DNA of 41,413 nt from positions 1 through 41,413 of the forward strand of contig CAYOPI010000026.1 of assembly GCA_964405825.1 (NCBI GenBank). The letters run 5' to 3'. Source of the DNA: JBHJGM01 sp964405825 (lineage in GTDB: Bacteria > Verrucomicrobiota > Verrucomicrobiia > Opitutales > JBHJGM01). The notes under the pieces are model-generated. The model ran no database searches and had not been told where the DNA came from. It saw only the letters and a program-made list of their open reading frames with translations. Shown piece by piece: positions 7,575-16,590 of this stretch (its first letter is position 1; every line of letters begins with the position of its first letter). Position numbers and translations under genes: made by a program.

Positions 7575-8899
7575 GTGCGTTTCCCTGGCAGACAGTTTTA
7601 AGCGGCCTGGGTCTGGCGATCTTCCTGTTTTTCGACGCGGTCCTGGTGGCCTGCGAGACCTTTCTGGTGCGCCTGCGCCACGCCACCGTCGACCAGAAGG
7701 CGCTCGACCAGGCCAGGCGCAATCCCGCGACGGCCCGACTGCTGGAGCGCTCGCACCGCGTTGCGCGGACGATTCGCTGGGGTGGCATCCTCACGACGCT
7801 GACGGCGGGCTTCCTGCTCTTCCCGTTTCTGGAAGGCCTGCTGGGCGGGGCCCTAAAGGCGCAGGAGGTGCCCGGCTGGCCGCTGCTCTTTGCCCTTGGG
7901 CTGATCGGGGCCTTCGCCTTCCACGTGATTTTCGGGGAAATGGTGCCGCGCGGCCTGGCCATGGCCAACTCGATGCGCACGCTGCGCTCGACCTCGTTCT
8001 TCCTGACCTTGTTCGAGATGGTCCTGCTGCCGTTTTTCGTGCTGCTGGAGATTCTCGCCCGCAAGGTCCTGCGGCTGCTTGGGGTGGCCCAGACCGCCGA
8101 GGAGTACAACCTGCTCGACGTCGAGGTCGTGCTGCGCGCGCTGACCGACGAGGACGAGGTCGGGCTGTCACCGCAGCTGCGGCAGATCGTTCGCAACACC
8201 CTCCGTATTCGTGAGCTGGAGGTGTCCGACGTGCTCTTGCCCCGCAACCAGGTCCAGTACATGGAGCTGGCCGATTCGGTGAGCGAGAACCTGGAGCACG
8301 CCCGTCGCACCGGCCACACCCGCTTCCCCCTGTGCGAAGGCGACCTCGACCGCACGATCGGCCTGGTCCACGTCAAGGACGTCTTCCGCTACCACGGGGA
8401 CCTGAAGACGCTCGATCTGCGCTCGATCAAGCGCGACATCACCCGCGTATCCCAGGACCTGCCTCTGGAGCAGGCCCTGCGCAAGCTGCTCGCGCTGAAG
8501 ATGCACATGGCGCTGGTGATGGACGAGTTTGGCGGGGTCGCCGGGGTCATCACCCTGGAGCGGATCCTCGAAGAGTTGGTCGGCGACATTCAGGACGAGT
8601 TCGACGTGGCCGAGGAGCAGACCGAGGTCGTGCCCGCGGGCGACGGTGCCTTCCACATCCGCGGCCTGACGCCCATCCACGACGTCGAGGAGGCGCTCAA
8701 CATCGAGATCGAGAACGAGGAGGTTTCGACCTTCGGCGGGCTGATCACTGCCGAGATCGGACGCATTCCCGAAACCGGCGAGGAGTTCGAGCTGAGCGAG
8801 ACCCCCCTGGACGTGCGCATCGACGAGGTCGACGAGCGTCGCATCATCGCCACGACCGTGCGCACGCGGCGCGAGGAATCCGAAGAGGACGGCGCTTAA
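7571..8899 (+). CDS. CNNM/DUF21-CBS-CorC_HlyC membrane protein (hemolysin family)
   Basis: 442 residues from a GTG that overlaps the hisC stop. The N-terminal CNNM (DUF21) part has about four membrane segments (~7-27, 69-91, 101-123, 141-160) and the GEMVPRGLAMANS motif at ~122-134. A pair of CBS domains follows at ~220-345, ending in MDEFGGVAGVITLERILEELVGDIQDEFD. A CorC_HlyC domain (~355-432) closes the protein. Members of this family act in Mg2+/Co2+ transport or resistance; the old name hemolysin is misleading. It sits in the inner membrane with the CBS pair in the cytoplasm, probably sensing adenine nucleotides. Stop TAA (8897-8899) overlaps the stop of the convergent TPR gene in the tetranucleotide TTAA. 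Confidence 0.92.
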   Translation: MSAFPWQTVLSGLGLAIFLFFDAVLVACETFLVRLRHATVDQKALDQARRNPATARLLERSHRVARTIRWGGILTTLTAGFLLFPFLEGLLGGALKAQEVPGWPLLFALGLIGAFAFHVIFGEMVPRGLAMANSMRTLRSTSFFLTLFEMVLLPFFVLLEILARKVLRLLGVAQTAEEYNLLDVEVVLRALTDEDEVGLSPQLRQIVRNTLRIRELEVSDVLLPRNQVQYMELADSVSENLEHARRTGHTRFPLCEGDLDRTIGLVHVKDVFRYHGDLKTLDLRSIKRDITRVSQDLPLEQALRKLLALKMHMALVMDEFGGVAGVITLERILEELVGDIQDEFDVAEEQTEVVPAGDGAFHIRGLTPIHDVEEALNIEIENEEVSTFGGLITAEIGRIPETGEEFELSETPLDVRIDEVDERRIIATTVRTRREESEEDGA

Positions 8900-10677
8900 A
8901 GCGGGCTGGTTCCGGAGACGGTCGTGATGGCCGTGGGCAGCAGACCGCGCTGCTCAAGCTGGTCGCGCAGGCGGTTCAGCAACACCGAGCGGTCCTGCAC
9001 AAAGATGTACCGGTCGCTTCCCAGCTTGTTGTAGGCTTCCTCGATGAGGTCCATCGGGGGACGACGCAGACGGATCAGGTCGTCGAGGTACTGGCCGATT
9101 TTATCGGAGACGCCCGTCTTGAGTTCCACGCGCACGAGCGCTTCGAGCACGCGCTGGTTTTCCGGGTCGCGCAGGTAGGCGCGCCGCAGAATCTCCTGAG
9201 CCTGACGGTAGCCGCCCAGCAATTCAAAACGCTGGGCCACGGGCAGGAACTGGCGCGTGTTGGTGGCACGGTCCAGAAATGCCTGCAGCCACTGGTCGCT
9301 GCCCAGCTGGTCGCCGGTGCCGTACAGCGCAATCGAACGCAGGCTGTCGAAGACGGCCCGTTTCTCGTCAAACCAGGTGGCGTTGTCCTCGACGATCTGC
9401 TTGCAAAACTCGATGGCACCGTGGAAATCGCCGGCGGCAATGTGAGCCTCGATCAGCTGCAGGGCGAAGTTGCCGATGTCGAAGTCCTCCTGCTCGATGG
9501 CGCGTTCGTAGAGCAGACGGGCCAGATCGACGTCCTCGGAGGTCGCCGCAAACTGAGCCAGCTGGACCAGCGCATTCTCGTTCGATCCAAAGACCGGGTG
9601 GTTGAGGATCTCGCGGACTTCCTTCTCGGCGCGTTCGATGTCGCGAGGCGTGCCGCTGCGGTTGAAGACGTAGAGCAGTTCAATGCGGGCGGTAACCTCG
9701 TTGGGTTCGGCGATGGTCCGCTCAACGGCGTGGCGGCGCGCCTTTTCGATGCGGTCCAGGGCTACGTAACGCCGGGTCAACTCGGCGTGGATGGTCGGGT
9801 GGCTGCCGAGGCGGTCGAGGGCTTCCTCGAGCTTGGCCACGGCAGCTTCCTCCGAACCGCGGTCCCAGGAAATGCGCGAGGACAGCAGCATGCCGTCGAT
9901 GGTGCGCTCCAGATCGTAGTCCAGCACGAAGTCCTCGGCGCGGTCGTAGCGCCCCTTGAGGTGGTGGGCGCGGGCGGCGGCCCAGGCCAGCGCTTTGACC
10001 ATTCGCTCGTCCTCGACGCCCTTGTTGAGCATCTCCTCAGCAAAAACGGCCAGCTCTTCATCGCGGCGCAGTTGCAAGAGGAACCGCACGTAGTATTTCA
10101 CGTACTCGAGTTCCTCCTCGGGGTCGCCCTTGCCAAGGTGGTCCAGGCCCACCTGAAGGATTTCGATGGCCCGCTCGGGCTGGCGGTGGTTCTGCAGACG
10201 GATTTCGGCGACCAGCTTGCGCCCGTCCAGGCGATAGGGCGCACGGGCGGCACCGCCTTGCAGGTAGATGAAGGCCTCGCGGTAACGCTCCTCAATCAGC
10301 AGGCGTTTACCCTTGTCGATCTGCCACTCCCCGTAGCGGCCGCGGAAATCGTTCCAGCCCGAGGTGCCGAAGAGGTAGTCCACCGGCAGACGCAGGGCCT
10401 CGCCAAAGGAAATGCTGAAATTCTCCAGGGGCTCGAGGTCGTCGCGTTGGGCCAGGTCGTCGGCGCTATCGCCGAAGTGGTTGACGTAGAGAAACGTGGC
10501 CGATGCGACCGCCAGGTAACCGGCGATAACAAGCGTTGCTATCATGCCCGAAATCACACCCCAGCGGATGCGCAGGTAGACCTTTCCGTCGGTCTTGCGC
10601 TCCTTGTAGCCGAGGCCGAAAAAGACGTTCAGGCGTTCAGAATTGCGCGAGGAAGAGCGTTTGCGTTTGGCGGCCAT
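8896..10677 (-). CDS. Membrane-anchored tetratricopeptide-like repeat protein of unknown function
   Basis: The ATG at 10675-10677 gives 593 residues beginning MAAKRKRSSS; a longer frame upstream looks non-coding. A very basic cytoplasmic N-terminus (~40 residues) is followed by one membrane segment near residues 40-60. The rest is almost entirely amphipathic helix pairs of TPR/SEL type, for example EALRLPVDYLFG, EERYREAFIYLQGG, LLYERAIEQEDFDIGNFALQLIEAHIAAGDFHGAIEF and AYLRDPENQRVLEALVRVELKTG. Such proteins are usually scaffolds; the repeat domain would face the periplasm. It is divergent from the exopolysaccharide module across ~300 nt, which makes a link with that cluster possible but unproven. 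I do not recognise a named family. Confidence 0.8.
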   Translation of the reverse strand: MAAKRKRSSSRNSERLNVFFGLGYKERKTDGKVYLRIRWGVISGMIATLVIAGYLAVASATFLYVNHFGDSADDLAQRDDLEPLENFSISFGEALRLPVDYLFGTSGWNDFRGRYGEWQIDKGKRLLIEERYREAFIYLQGGAARAPYRLDGRKLVAEIRLQNHRQPERAIEILQVGLDHLGKGDPEEELEYVKYYVRFLLQLRRDEELAVFAEEMLNKGVEDERMVKALAWAAARAHHLKGRYDRAEDFVLDYDLERTIDGMLLSSRISWDRGSEEAAVAKLEEALDRLGSHPTIHAELTRRYVALDRIEKARRHAVERTIAEPNEVTARIELLYVFNRSGTPRDIERAEKEVREILNHPVFGSNENALVQLAQFAATSEDVDLARLLYERAIEQEDFDIGNFALQLIEAHIAAGDFHGAIEFCKQIVEDNATWFDEKRAVFDSLRSIALYGTGDQLGSDQWLQAFLDRATNTRQFLPVAQRFELLGGYRQAQEILRRAYLRDPENQRVLEALVRVELKTGVSDKIGQYLDDLIRLRRPPMDLIEEAYNKLGSDRYIFVQDRSVLLNRLRDQLEQRGLLPTAITTVSGTSPL

Positions 10678-10978
10678 GATAAGCGCTAGCGTTGGAGGAT
10701 TAACAGTCGGTCGTATCCGGGAGGACCCAAAGGGCAGGAGGGCAGGGCGCCAGGAGGTTAGCAAGCTTCGCCTCTGCGGGAAGTCAAATCCTCAGCCCGT
10801 CTCAGGTTTACCCCGGTAGAGACTGACCCCGAATCCGGGCGAAAGTGTCAGGGACTTCGGCCGATTGGGGACTTGATCTTTGTCGGAGGGGTCAATACTG
10901 CTCAATCAAAACCGGCACCTCAAAAATGCCGAAAACCCCAAGCGACACAGGAAACGCGCAAAACCCAATACCCAGTTT
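10678..10978. other. Divergent intergenic region between TPR gene and outer-membrane barrel gene
   Basis: About 300 nt without a credible gene. The G+C content falls toward the barrel start, where the sequence turns A-rich. No Shine-Dalgarno sequence precedes the ATG at 10979. It must hold promoters for both directions, but I see no box pair good enough to name. A TTG at 10880 is in frame with the barrel gene, but would add 33 polar, basic residues ahead of a normal signal peptide. Confidence 0.5.
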
Positions 10979-12169
10979 ATGAACACGGGAATCTTTTCTC
11001 TGCCCTTGCGCTTCGTGGCCACTGGCATTCTCGGCTGCATCGGCGGGGCGACCACCGCTCTGAGCGCCTCTCCCTTCCTTTCCATCGGCAACGCTGTGGA
11101 CGTCTTCTTCGACGGGGCAGCCACCTACCGCTACACCACCAACGTCTTCAACGAGCCCGATGATCAGGATGACCATATCTTCATCCTCTCGCCGGGAATC
11201 GAGGCGGTCTTCGGGCGTAACTCGCTGGTAACGACCTCCCTGGAGGTGCGCTACGACATCATTCGCTACGCCGATTTCAGCGTTGCCAATGCTGAAAACC
11301 TCAACGTGCTGCTGGTCAGCAGCTACAGCGGGGCCCGCCTGAGCGCCACGGGTACCTTCTCCTTTGAGCAACGCACCCAGAACACCTCGGCGCTGGTCGG
11401 GGGCCTGGTCCTCAACGACCTGATCGACCGCAACATCCTTACCGCCGGTGCCAACGGCAGCTACCAGGTCAGCGAGAAAGTCTCGACGACCTTTGGCGCG
11501 ACCTATCAGCGCGAGACCTTCCAGAATTTCGAGGCGTCCTTCAACGACCGCCAGACCTTCACGGTACCTCTGCGGGTGTTCTACAAGATCACTCCCAAGA
11601 TCGACCTGGGTGCGGGTTACCGCTACCGCTTCAGCGAAGTGGACCAGAACGCTGCCGGGGGCGGCGCGGCCGTCGACCGTACCGACCACTTCTTCAGCAT
11701 TTCCAGCCGCGGTGAGTTCTTTCCCAAGCTGACCGGCGAACTCGACGTGGGCATTGGCCTGCGCACCTTCGACAACAACACCGACAGCGAGACCAATATC
11801 TCCGTGGACGGCGGGTTGGACTACGCCTACTCCAGCAAGCTGGTCTTCGGGCTGGACGTTGGTCGGGATTTCGAGACCGGTGGGGCGGGTTCGTCCATCC
11901 AGCGCACCGAAGTGGGTCTGTCCAGCACCTACGCCTACAGCTCGCGTATCAGCGCCGGTGCCCGGCTGGAATATCAGCGCGACAACTTTGAGGAGCTGAC
12001 CGCGCCGCGGGTGGACAACATCTACTCAGGCTCGATCTTCGCCACCTTCGCCTACAACCGCTACTTCAGCTTCTCGGCGAGCTACGCCTACCAGGACGTC
12101 AATTCCGACGCGGCGAACGTTTCCTACAACGCCCACAACTTTTCGCTTTCGGCGGCCGTGCGCTACTAG
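10979..12169 (+). CDS. Outer-membrane beta-barrel protein of an exopolysaccharide cluster
   Basis: The ATG at 10979 gives 396 residues with a signal peptide (residues ~1-30, ending around TTALSA). The mature part is a long run of alternating hydrophobic/polar strands with turns rich in Asn, Asp and Gly, such as TTSLEVRYDIIRYADF, ARLSATGTFSFEQRTQ, IDLGAGYRYRFSEV and ISAGARLEYQRDNFEEL. It ends in FSLSAAVRY with a terminal aromatic residue, the usual signal for outer-membrane assembly. Barrels like this often precede Wza/Wzc-type genes in exosortase-linked polysaccharide loci. A role in polysaccharide secretion is inferred from the two following genes on the same strand; the 216-nt gap to the next start leaves room for a separate promoter. 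Confidence 0.8.
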   Translation: MNTGIFSLPLRFVATGILGCIGGATTALSASPFLSIGNAVDVFFDGAATYRYTTNVFNEPDDQDDHIFILSPGIEAVFGRNSLVTTSLEVRYDIIRYADFSVANAENLNVLLVSSYSGARLSATGTFSFEQRTQNTSALVGGLVLNDLIDRNILTAGANGSYQVSEKVSTTFGATYQRETFQNFEASFNDRQTFTVPLRVFYKITPKIDLGAGYRYRFSEVDQNAAGGGAAVDRTDHFFSISSRGEFFPKLTGELDVGIGLRTFDNNTDSETNISVDGGLDYAYSSKLVFGLDVGRDFETGGAGSSIQRTEVGLSSTYAYSSRISAGARLEYQRDNFEELTAPRVDNIYSGSIFATFAYNRYFSFSASYAYQDVNSDAANVSYNAHNFSLSAAVRY

Positions 12170-12385
12170 GTCCGCCTTGATCGTGTGAATCACGCCCCAG
12201 GTGGGCGTTCCCCCAGTCCCAAACAACCACCTCCACACCAGGTTTCGCAGAATGAAAAGGAAGCCGGCGGCCAATTCAGGTGCGCAGGTTTCATTTTGCG
12301 CCGCTGGACCCGATTTATGCAGGGAACACCGGCTCCGGAACATGTTCTTAAGATGCAACCCCCGTTTGCCCCAACCCATACGGCC

Positions 12386-13021
12386 ATGAAACGCGTATTC
12401 CCTGCAGTCTTTTACATTATTTTTACATTTCTGGGTGCCTCTGTGGCTTTTGCCCAGGAAGGCTCTGCGCTGACGGCGGCCCAGAAAGCTGAAGAGCGCC
12501 GTCCGGCGGTCTCCAACAATTACCGCCTCAGCCACAAGGACCTGCTGCGTGTGGACGTCTTCCAGGAGCCCGACCTGATCAAGGACGCCCGCGTGGCCAA
12601 CGACGGCACGATCACCCTGCCGCTGGTGGGCAAAGTCCCGGTCCGCGGCCGCACCCTCGTTGAGGCCCAGCAGCTCATCACCGAACTTTACAACAAGGAC
12701 TATCTGGTCAACCCGCAGATCACCATCCTCATCCTCGAGTACGCCGAACGCCGCGTGGAGGTCTTCGGGCAGGTCAATCGCCCCGGACCGGTGCTGATTC
12801 CGCCGGAGGAATCCATGACGCTGACCGAGGCCATCGCCGCGGCCGGGGGCATGAACCGCCTCGCCGACGAAAAGAAGGTGATCCTCACCCGCACCCTTTC
12901 CAACGGCAAGACCGAGGTCTTCCGCTTCAACTTCCGCGACATCCTCCGCGACCCGAACATCAAGGACCCGGAGGTCCGCGACGGCGACAAGATTGAAATC
13001 CTCGAAGCCATCTTAGGCTGA
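12386..13021 (+). CDS. Wza-type polysaccharide export protein (Poly_export + SLBB)
   Basis: The ATG at 12386 gives 211 residues with a signal peptide at ~1-24 (hydrophobic core FYIIFTFLGASVAFA). There is no lipobox Cys at the cleavage site, unlike E. coli Wza. The Poly_export domain spans about 45-118: YRLSHKDLLRVDVFQEPDL, VANDGTITLPLVGKVPVRG, and a helix with AQQLITELYNKDYLVNPQ. One SLBB domain follows at ~127-180 (VEVFGQVNRPGPVLIP, TEAIAAAGGMNRLADEKKVIL). It should form the periplasmic/outer-membrane export channel with the upstream barrel. It is short, having one SLBB domain and no C-terminal membrane helix, which fits verrucomicrobial and exosortase-linked versions. The Wzc-type kinase gene starts 60 nt downstream. 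No clear Shine-Dalgarno sequence is present. Confidence 0.88.
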   Translation: MKRVFPAVFYIIFTFLGASVAFAQEGSALTAAQKAEERRPAVSNNYRLSHKDLLRVDVFQEPDLIKDARVANDGTITLPLVGKVPVRGRTLVEAQQLITELYNKDYLVNPQITILILEYAERRVEVFGQVNRPGPVLIPPEESMTLTEAIAAAGGMNRLADEKKVILTRTLSNGKTEVFRFNFRDILRDPNIKDPEVRDGDKIEILEAILG

Positions 13022-13081
13022 TCCAATGGCGTTTCTGGCACCTTTCCGCGACTCTAACCTTCCAATCACTCCCTAGCTCCT

Positions 13082-15436
13082 ATGAACGAGAAGCGTCCCG
13101 GCGGACCTCCTGACAGCACGAACTCCAACGGCGGTGGCGGCTACGGCTACGGCATGCCCTACGGCGGCGGCGGCCCCTACGGCGGTTACGGTGGCTATGG
13201 CGGCTACGGTGCCTACGGCTACGGCTACGGCCAGGGCGGTCCCGGCGGCGGCGGGGGCGACAGCGCTCCGGCCCGCAGTTTCCGCGACTACCTGCTCATC
13301 CTGCGCGAGCGTATCTGGATTTTCATCGTCGTCTTCTTCATCGTTTTTGTCGGCGCGCTGCTCTACCACTTCCAGAGCCCGAAGATCTACCAGTCCTCGG
13401 CACAGGTGCGTGTGCTGCGTGAAGACCCCAACACCATGGGGGACATGAAAGGGCCTGAGGTGGAAACCTCCACCATCCGCTCGCTGGAAGACTTTACGAC
13501 CGAGATTCGTGTGCTGCAGAGCCCGGACATCATCCGGCGCGTTTCGGCACGCCTCGACAACGAAAACCTGCAGAAGCTGGTGGGGCCGTACCAGAACCAG
13601 TTGCGCCTGGTCGAGCCCACCCCTGATATCATTCTGGCCGAAAACGTCTCCATCCAGCAGGAGCGCAATGCCTGGATCATCAACGTGGCCTTCGAGCACA
13701 CCAACAGGGACTTCTGCGCCGAGATCACGAACATCTTTGTCGACGAGTTCATCAGTTTCAGCCTCGAGCGGAATTCCAACATCAGCCACGCGGCCGTGGA
13801 CGATCTCACCCTGAAGGTCGAGCAGCAGGCCGAGCAGATGAAGAGCCTCGAGCAGCAACTGGCCGACTACCGGAAGCGTTTCAACATCAGCGACATTGAG
13901 GAGCGTGACTCGATCGCGCGCCAGGACCTGGCCAGCCTTCGTGGGCTGGTCTCAACCCGCCGCACCGAGTATGGCGAAGCCAAGCAGCGCTGGGATGGTA
14001 TCCTGGAGTTTCGGGCCGAAGGTGAATCGCTGACCAAGCTGCCGTTCATCGGCCAGGATCCTCGCGTGTCCACCCTCCAGAGTGACCTGAGTACGCTGCG
14101 CATCCAGCGAGCTTCGCTGGCGGAGCGCTACCGGCACAAGCATCCGGCGATGATCGAGATCAACGAGCGTCTCTCGGAGTCGCAGTCTGAACTCGACGGT
14201 GCCATTGACCAGCTGGTCCGTCAGTTCGAAATTGGTTTCCTGACCGCGCGGGAGAGCCTGGAAGACGCCCGCGAGCGCGTCGCCGAGCAGGAGGACAAGA
14301 TTCTTGAACTGGCCGAGCTTCGGGTGGACTACAACGCCCTGGTCGACGAGTTGGAGGTGGCCAAGGTGCTGCACTCCAACATGACCCTGCGCTTGAACCA
14401 GCTTAGAATCGACCTGAGTCTGGACCGTCCGAGGTTGCAGCAGATTTCCGTGGCCCAGCCCCCGCTGCAACCGACCTGGCCGAAGCTCAGCCTCAACCTG
14501 GCCATCGGGGTCATCGGCGGGGGTATCTGCGGTCTGGGCCTGGTCTTCGTGCTGGCCTTCTTCGACGACCGCGTGAAGAGCGCCCACGACGTGGAGAACG
14601 TGCTCGGGCTGCCGCTGGTCGGCGTGGTCCCGCGTATGAAGGGTATCAACTCGCCGGAGAAAGCGCGGGCGGTGGCCAGTAACATGGACCGGCGCATCAC
14701 CGAGGCCTTCCGCGGCATTCACTCCAGCCTGCGCATCAACGAGCTGAGCAAGAACGCCAAGACGATTCTCTCGACCTCGACCGTGCCCAGCGAAGGAAAG
14801 TCCTTTGTCACGACCAACCTGGCCCTGACCTACGCCATCCACGGCGAGAAGGTGCTGGTCATCGACTGTGACCTGCGCATGCCCTCGGTGGGCAAGTCTC
14901 TCAACCTCGAGGAGACCCGCGGGCTGTCCCAGGTACTCGAAGGGCAGCTGCCGGTGGAGGAGGCCATCTACGCCGATGTCTATCCGAACCTCGACGTGCT
15001 GCTGGCCGGCGGCAAGTCGCGCAATCCCACCCAGGCGCTGACTTCGAAGAACTTCGATGACCTGCTGCTGCAACTGCAGGAAAAGTACGACCGCGTCATC
15101 ATCGACTCACCGCCCATCGCGGCCGTCAGCGACGCGCTGAACATGCTCCAGCACGTCGACGGGGTCATCTATCTGATCAAGTTCAACGCGGTGAAGCGCA
15201 AGACGGTGAAGGCCAACATCCGCCGTCTGGTCGAGGCCAACGTGCCGATCTTCGGTGCCGTGCTCAACCAGATCAGCGTGGCTGTCTCGAGCTACTACTA
15301 CACCAATTACTACGACAAGAACTACCAGGATTACTACCGCGCCGGCGACGACCGCAAGGAACTGGCCTCGGCTGGCGGGCGCGACGAGCCCGACTTTGAC
15401 GACGTCGACGACGAGCGCGACCCGTCCAAGAACTGA
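13082..15436 (+). CDS. Wzc-type polysaccharide chain-length regulator / bacterial tyrosine autokinase with Gly-Tyr-rich N-terminus
   Basis: 784 residues. Residues ~17-59 are a low-complexity tract made almost wholly of Gly and Tyr (GYG and YGG repeats). A Wzz domain follows, with membrane segments near 73-93 and 457-485 and a long periplasmic coiled coil between (~200-430). The C-terminal BY-kinase domain has Walker A VPSEGKS (Lys about 573), Walker A' VLVIDCDLRMPS (~590-600) and Walker B VIIDSPP (~672-678). A Tyr cluster at ~738-755 is the usual autophosphorylation site, followed by an acidic tail. It controls polymer length and export together with the Wza-type protein. The Gly-Tyr tract is not usual in this family and is cytoplasmic by topology. 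A strong terminator follows directly. Confidence 0.92.
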   Translation: MNEKRPGGPPDSTNSNGGGGYGYGMPYGGGGPYGGYGGYGGYGAYGYGYGQGGPGGGGGDSAPARSFRDYLLILRERIWIFIVVFFIVFVGALLYHFQSPKIYQSSAQVRVLREDPNTMGDMKGPEVETSTIRSLEDFTTEIRVLQSPDIIRRVSARLDNENLQKLVGPYQNQLRLVEPTPDIILAENVSIQQERNAWIINVAFEHTNRDFCAEITNIFVDEFISFSLERNSNISHAAVDDLTLKVEQQAEQMKSLEQQLADYRKRFNISDIEERDSIARQDLASLRGLVSTRRTEYGEAKQRWDGILEFRAEGESLTKLPFIGQDPRVSTLQSDLSTLRIQRASLAERYRHKHPAMIEINERLSESQSELDGAIDQLVRQFEIGFLTARESLEDARERVAEQEDKILELAELRVDYNALVDELEVAKVLHSNMTLRLNQLRIDLSLDRPRLQQISVAQPPLQPTWPKLSLNLAIGVIGGGICGLGLVFVLAFFDDRVKSAHDVENVLGLPLVGVVPRMKGINSPEKARAVASNMDRRITEAFRGIHSSLRINELSKNAKTILSTSTVPSEGKSFVTTNLALTYAIHGEKVLVIDCDLRMPSVGKSLNLEETRGLSQVLEGQLPVEEAIYADVYPNLDVLLAGGKSRNPTQALTSKNFDDLLLQLQEKYDRVIIDSPPIAAVSDALNMLQHVDGVIYLIKFNAVKRKTVKANIRRLVEANVPIFGAVLNQISVAVSSYYYTNYYDKNYQDYYRAGDDRKELASAGGRDEPDFDDVDDERDPSKN

Positions 15437-15468
15437 CGCGGAAATCTGGCAGTCTTTTCCGACTTTCG

Positions 15469-15504
15469 ACCGGGACGTTCATTGCGAGCGTCCCGGTTTT
15501 CTTT
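15469..15504 (+). terminator. Rho-independent terminator of the exopolysaccharide operon
   Basis: ACCGGGACG (15469-15477) pairs with CGTCCCGGT (15489-15497), a perfect 9-bp GC-rich stem with an 11-nt loop. The run TTTTCTTT follows at 15497-15504. It stands about 33 nt behind the kinase stop and ahead of a convergent gene. Confidence 0.88.
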
Positions 15505-15536
15505 GGCGGGAATTGCCGGGCGAAGGAGGGGCAGGG

Positions 15537-16562
15537 TCAGCGTCTGGCGGCAGCGCGTTGCAGGCGGTCACGCAGGGCCAGCGCGAGTGCGTCGGTCTTG
15601 TCGGCTGTCGGCGCTTCGCAGCGGATAAGACGGACGGCAGAGTCGGCGTCGAGGCGTCGGAGCAGGTCAAAGCAGTTGGCGGCGGCCTCGGGCAGGCTGC
15701 CGGACTCGCTCAGCCAGAAATGGGCGCCCCGGGCGACATTGGCCGGTCGCTGCAGCCAGACCGTCGCCGTAGTGGCGTCGGCCGGGCCGGGGCTTTGCTC
15801 AAAGAGGGTGAGGGGCTTGTCGGGACTGTAATGGCGTTCGCTGGTTCCCGGTGCCTCGAGGGCCCTTCCCGCCACGGGTTTCCTGCGGCGAAGAGCCGGG
15901 ACGCGCCCGAGGACGTCGGCCAGGGCACCTGGACCGATTGGGCCGGGCCGCAGGAGGGCCGGCGCCTTCGGATCGATGAGGCTGAGGATGGTTGACTCCA
16001 GCCCGTGCTGGCAGCGCCCGCCGTCCACGATGTAGGGCAGGCGGTGGCCCAGGGAGACGGCGACGTGTTGGGCGCGGGTGGGGCTGAGGTAGCCAAAGGG
16101 ATTGGCGCTGGGGGCGGCCAGGCAGGCTTCACAGCGCGCCAGGACGCGTCGGAAGGCTGGGTGGGCCGGCGCGCGGACGGCGACCGTCTCCTGGCCGGCT
16201 GTGACCCGATCGGGCACGCAGCGACGCCGCGGCAGCACCAGGGTCAACGGGCCCGGCCAGAAGCGAGCGGCCAGCTGCCTTGCAACAGGCCCGAAGTGCG
16301 CGACGCGCTCCAGCATATCAGCGTGCAGGCCATGGACGATCAACGGGTCCAGCAGCGGGCGGCCCTTGATCTCGAAGACCTGCGCGACGGCCCGGACGTT
16401 GAGCGCGTCGGCGGCCAGCCCGTAGACCGTTTCGGTCGGCAGGCTGACGAGGTGGCCGTGCTTGAGCAGGCTGGCCGCGCGGGCGAGGTCGGCCCGGCGC
16501 GAGGCCCGGAGAAAAGAAAAACCCCACGGCGCCTGGCCGGGGGCTGCAGATGGCGAACCCAT
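15537..16562 (-). CDS. L-threonylcarbamoyladenylate synthase, Sua5/YrdC/YwlC type
   Basis: The ATG at 16560-16562 gives 341 residues; a TTG 12 nt upstream is a weaker option. The YrdC domain (about 20-205) shows LVSLPTETVYGLAADA, VFEIKGRPLLDPLIVHG, FWPGPLTLVLP, VAVRAPAHPAFR, AAPSANPFGYLSPT and ESTILSL. The C-terminal part, following the link GTSERHYSPDKPL, is the Sua5 domain, so this is the long Sua5/YwlC form rather than short TsaC. It makes threonylcarbamoyl-AMP from threonine, bicarbonate and ATP for the t6A37 modification of ANN-decoding tRNAs. It lies 28 nt behind rpsR on the same strand, so both translation genes are probably one transcript. Confidence 0.9.
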   Translation of the reverse strand: MGSPSAAPGQAPWGFSFLRASRRADLARAASLLKHGHLVSLPTETVYGLAADALNVRAVAQVFEIKGRPLLDPLIVHGLHADMLERVAHFGPVARQLAARFWPGPLTLVLPRRRCVPDRVTAGQETVAVRAPAHPAFRRVLARCEACLAAPSANPFGYLSPTRAQHVAVSLGHRLPYIVDGGRCQHGLESTILSLIDPKAPALLRPGPIGPGALADVLGRVPALRRRKPVAGRALEAPGTSERHYSPDKPLTLFEQSPGPADATTATVWLQRPANVARGAHFWLSESGSLPEAAANCFDLLRRLDADSAVRLIRCEAPTADKTDALALALRDRLQRAAARR

Positions 16563-16590
16563 GGAGTACCGCAAAGAGTGCGCCGCGGCG

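Noticed and set aside
8332..10689. 785-codon plus-strand open frame
   Set aside because: It starts inside the CNNM gene in another frame and continues opposite the TPR gene; the first part is Arg/Pro-rich and no domain is seen.
13127..13260. Gly/Tyr triplet tract as a non-coding tandem repeat or CRISPR-like array
   Set aside because: The repeat unit is a codon triplet inside a continuous kinase frame; there are no spaced identical repeats.
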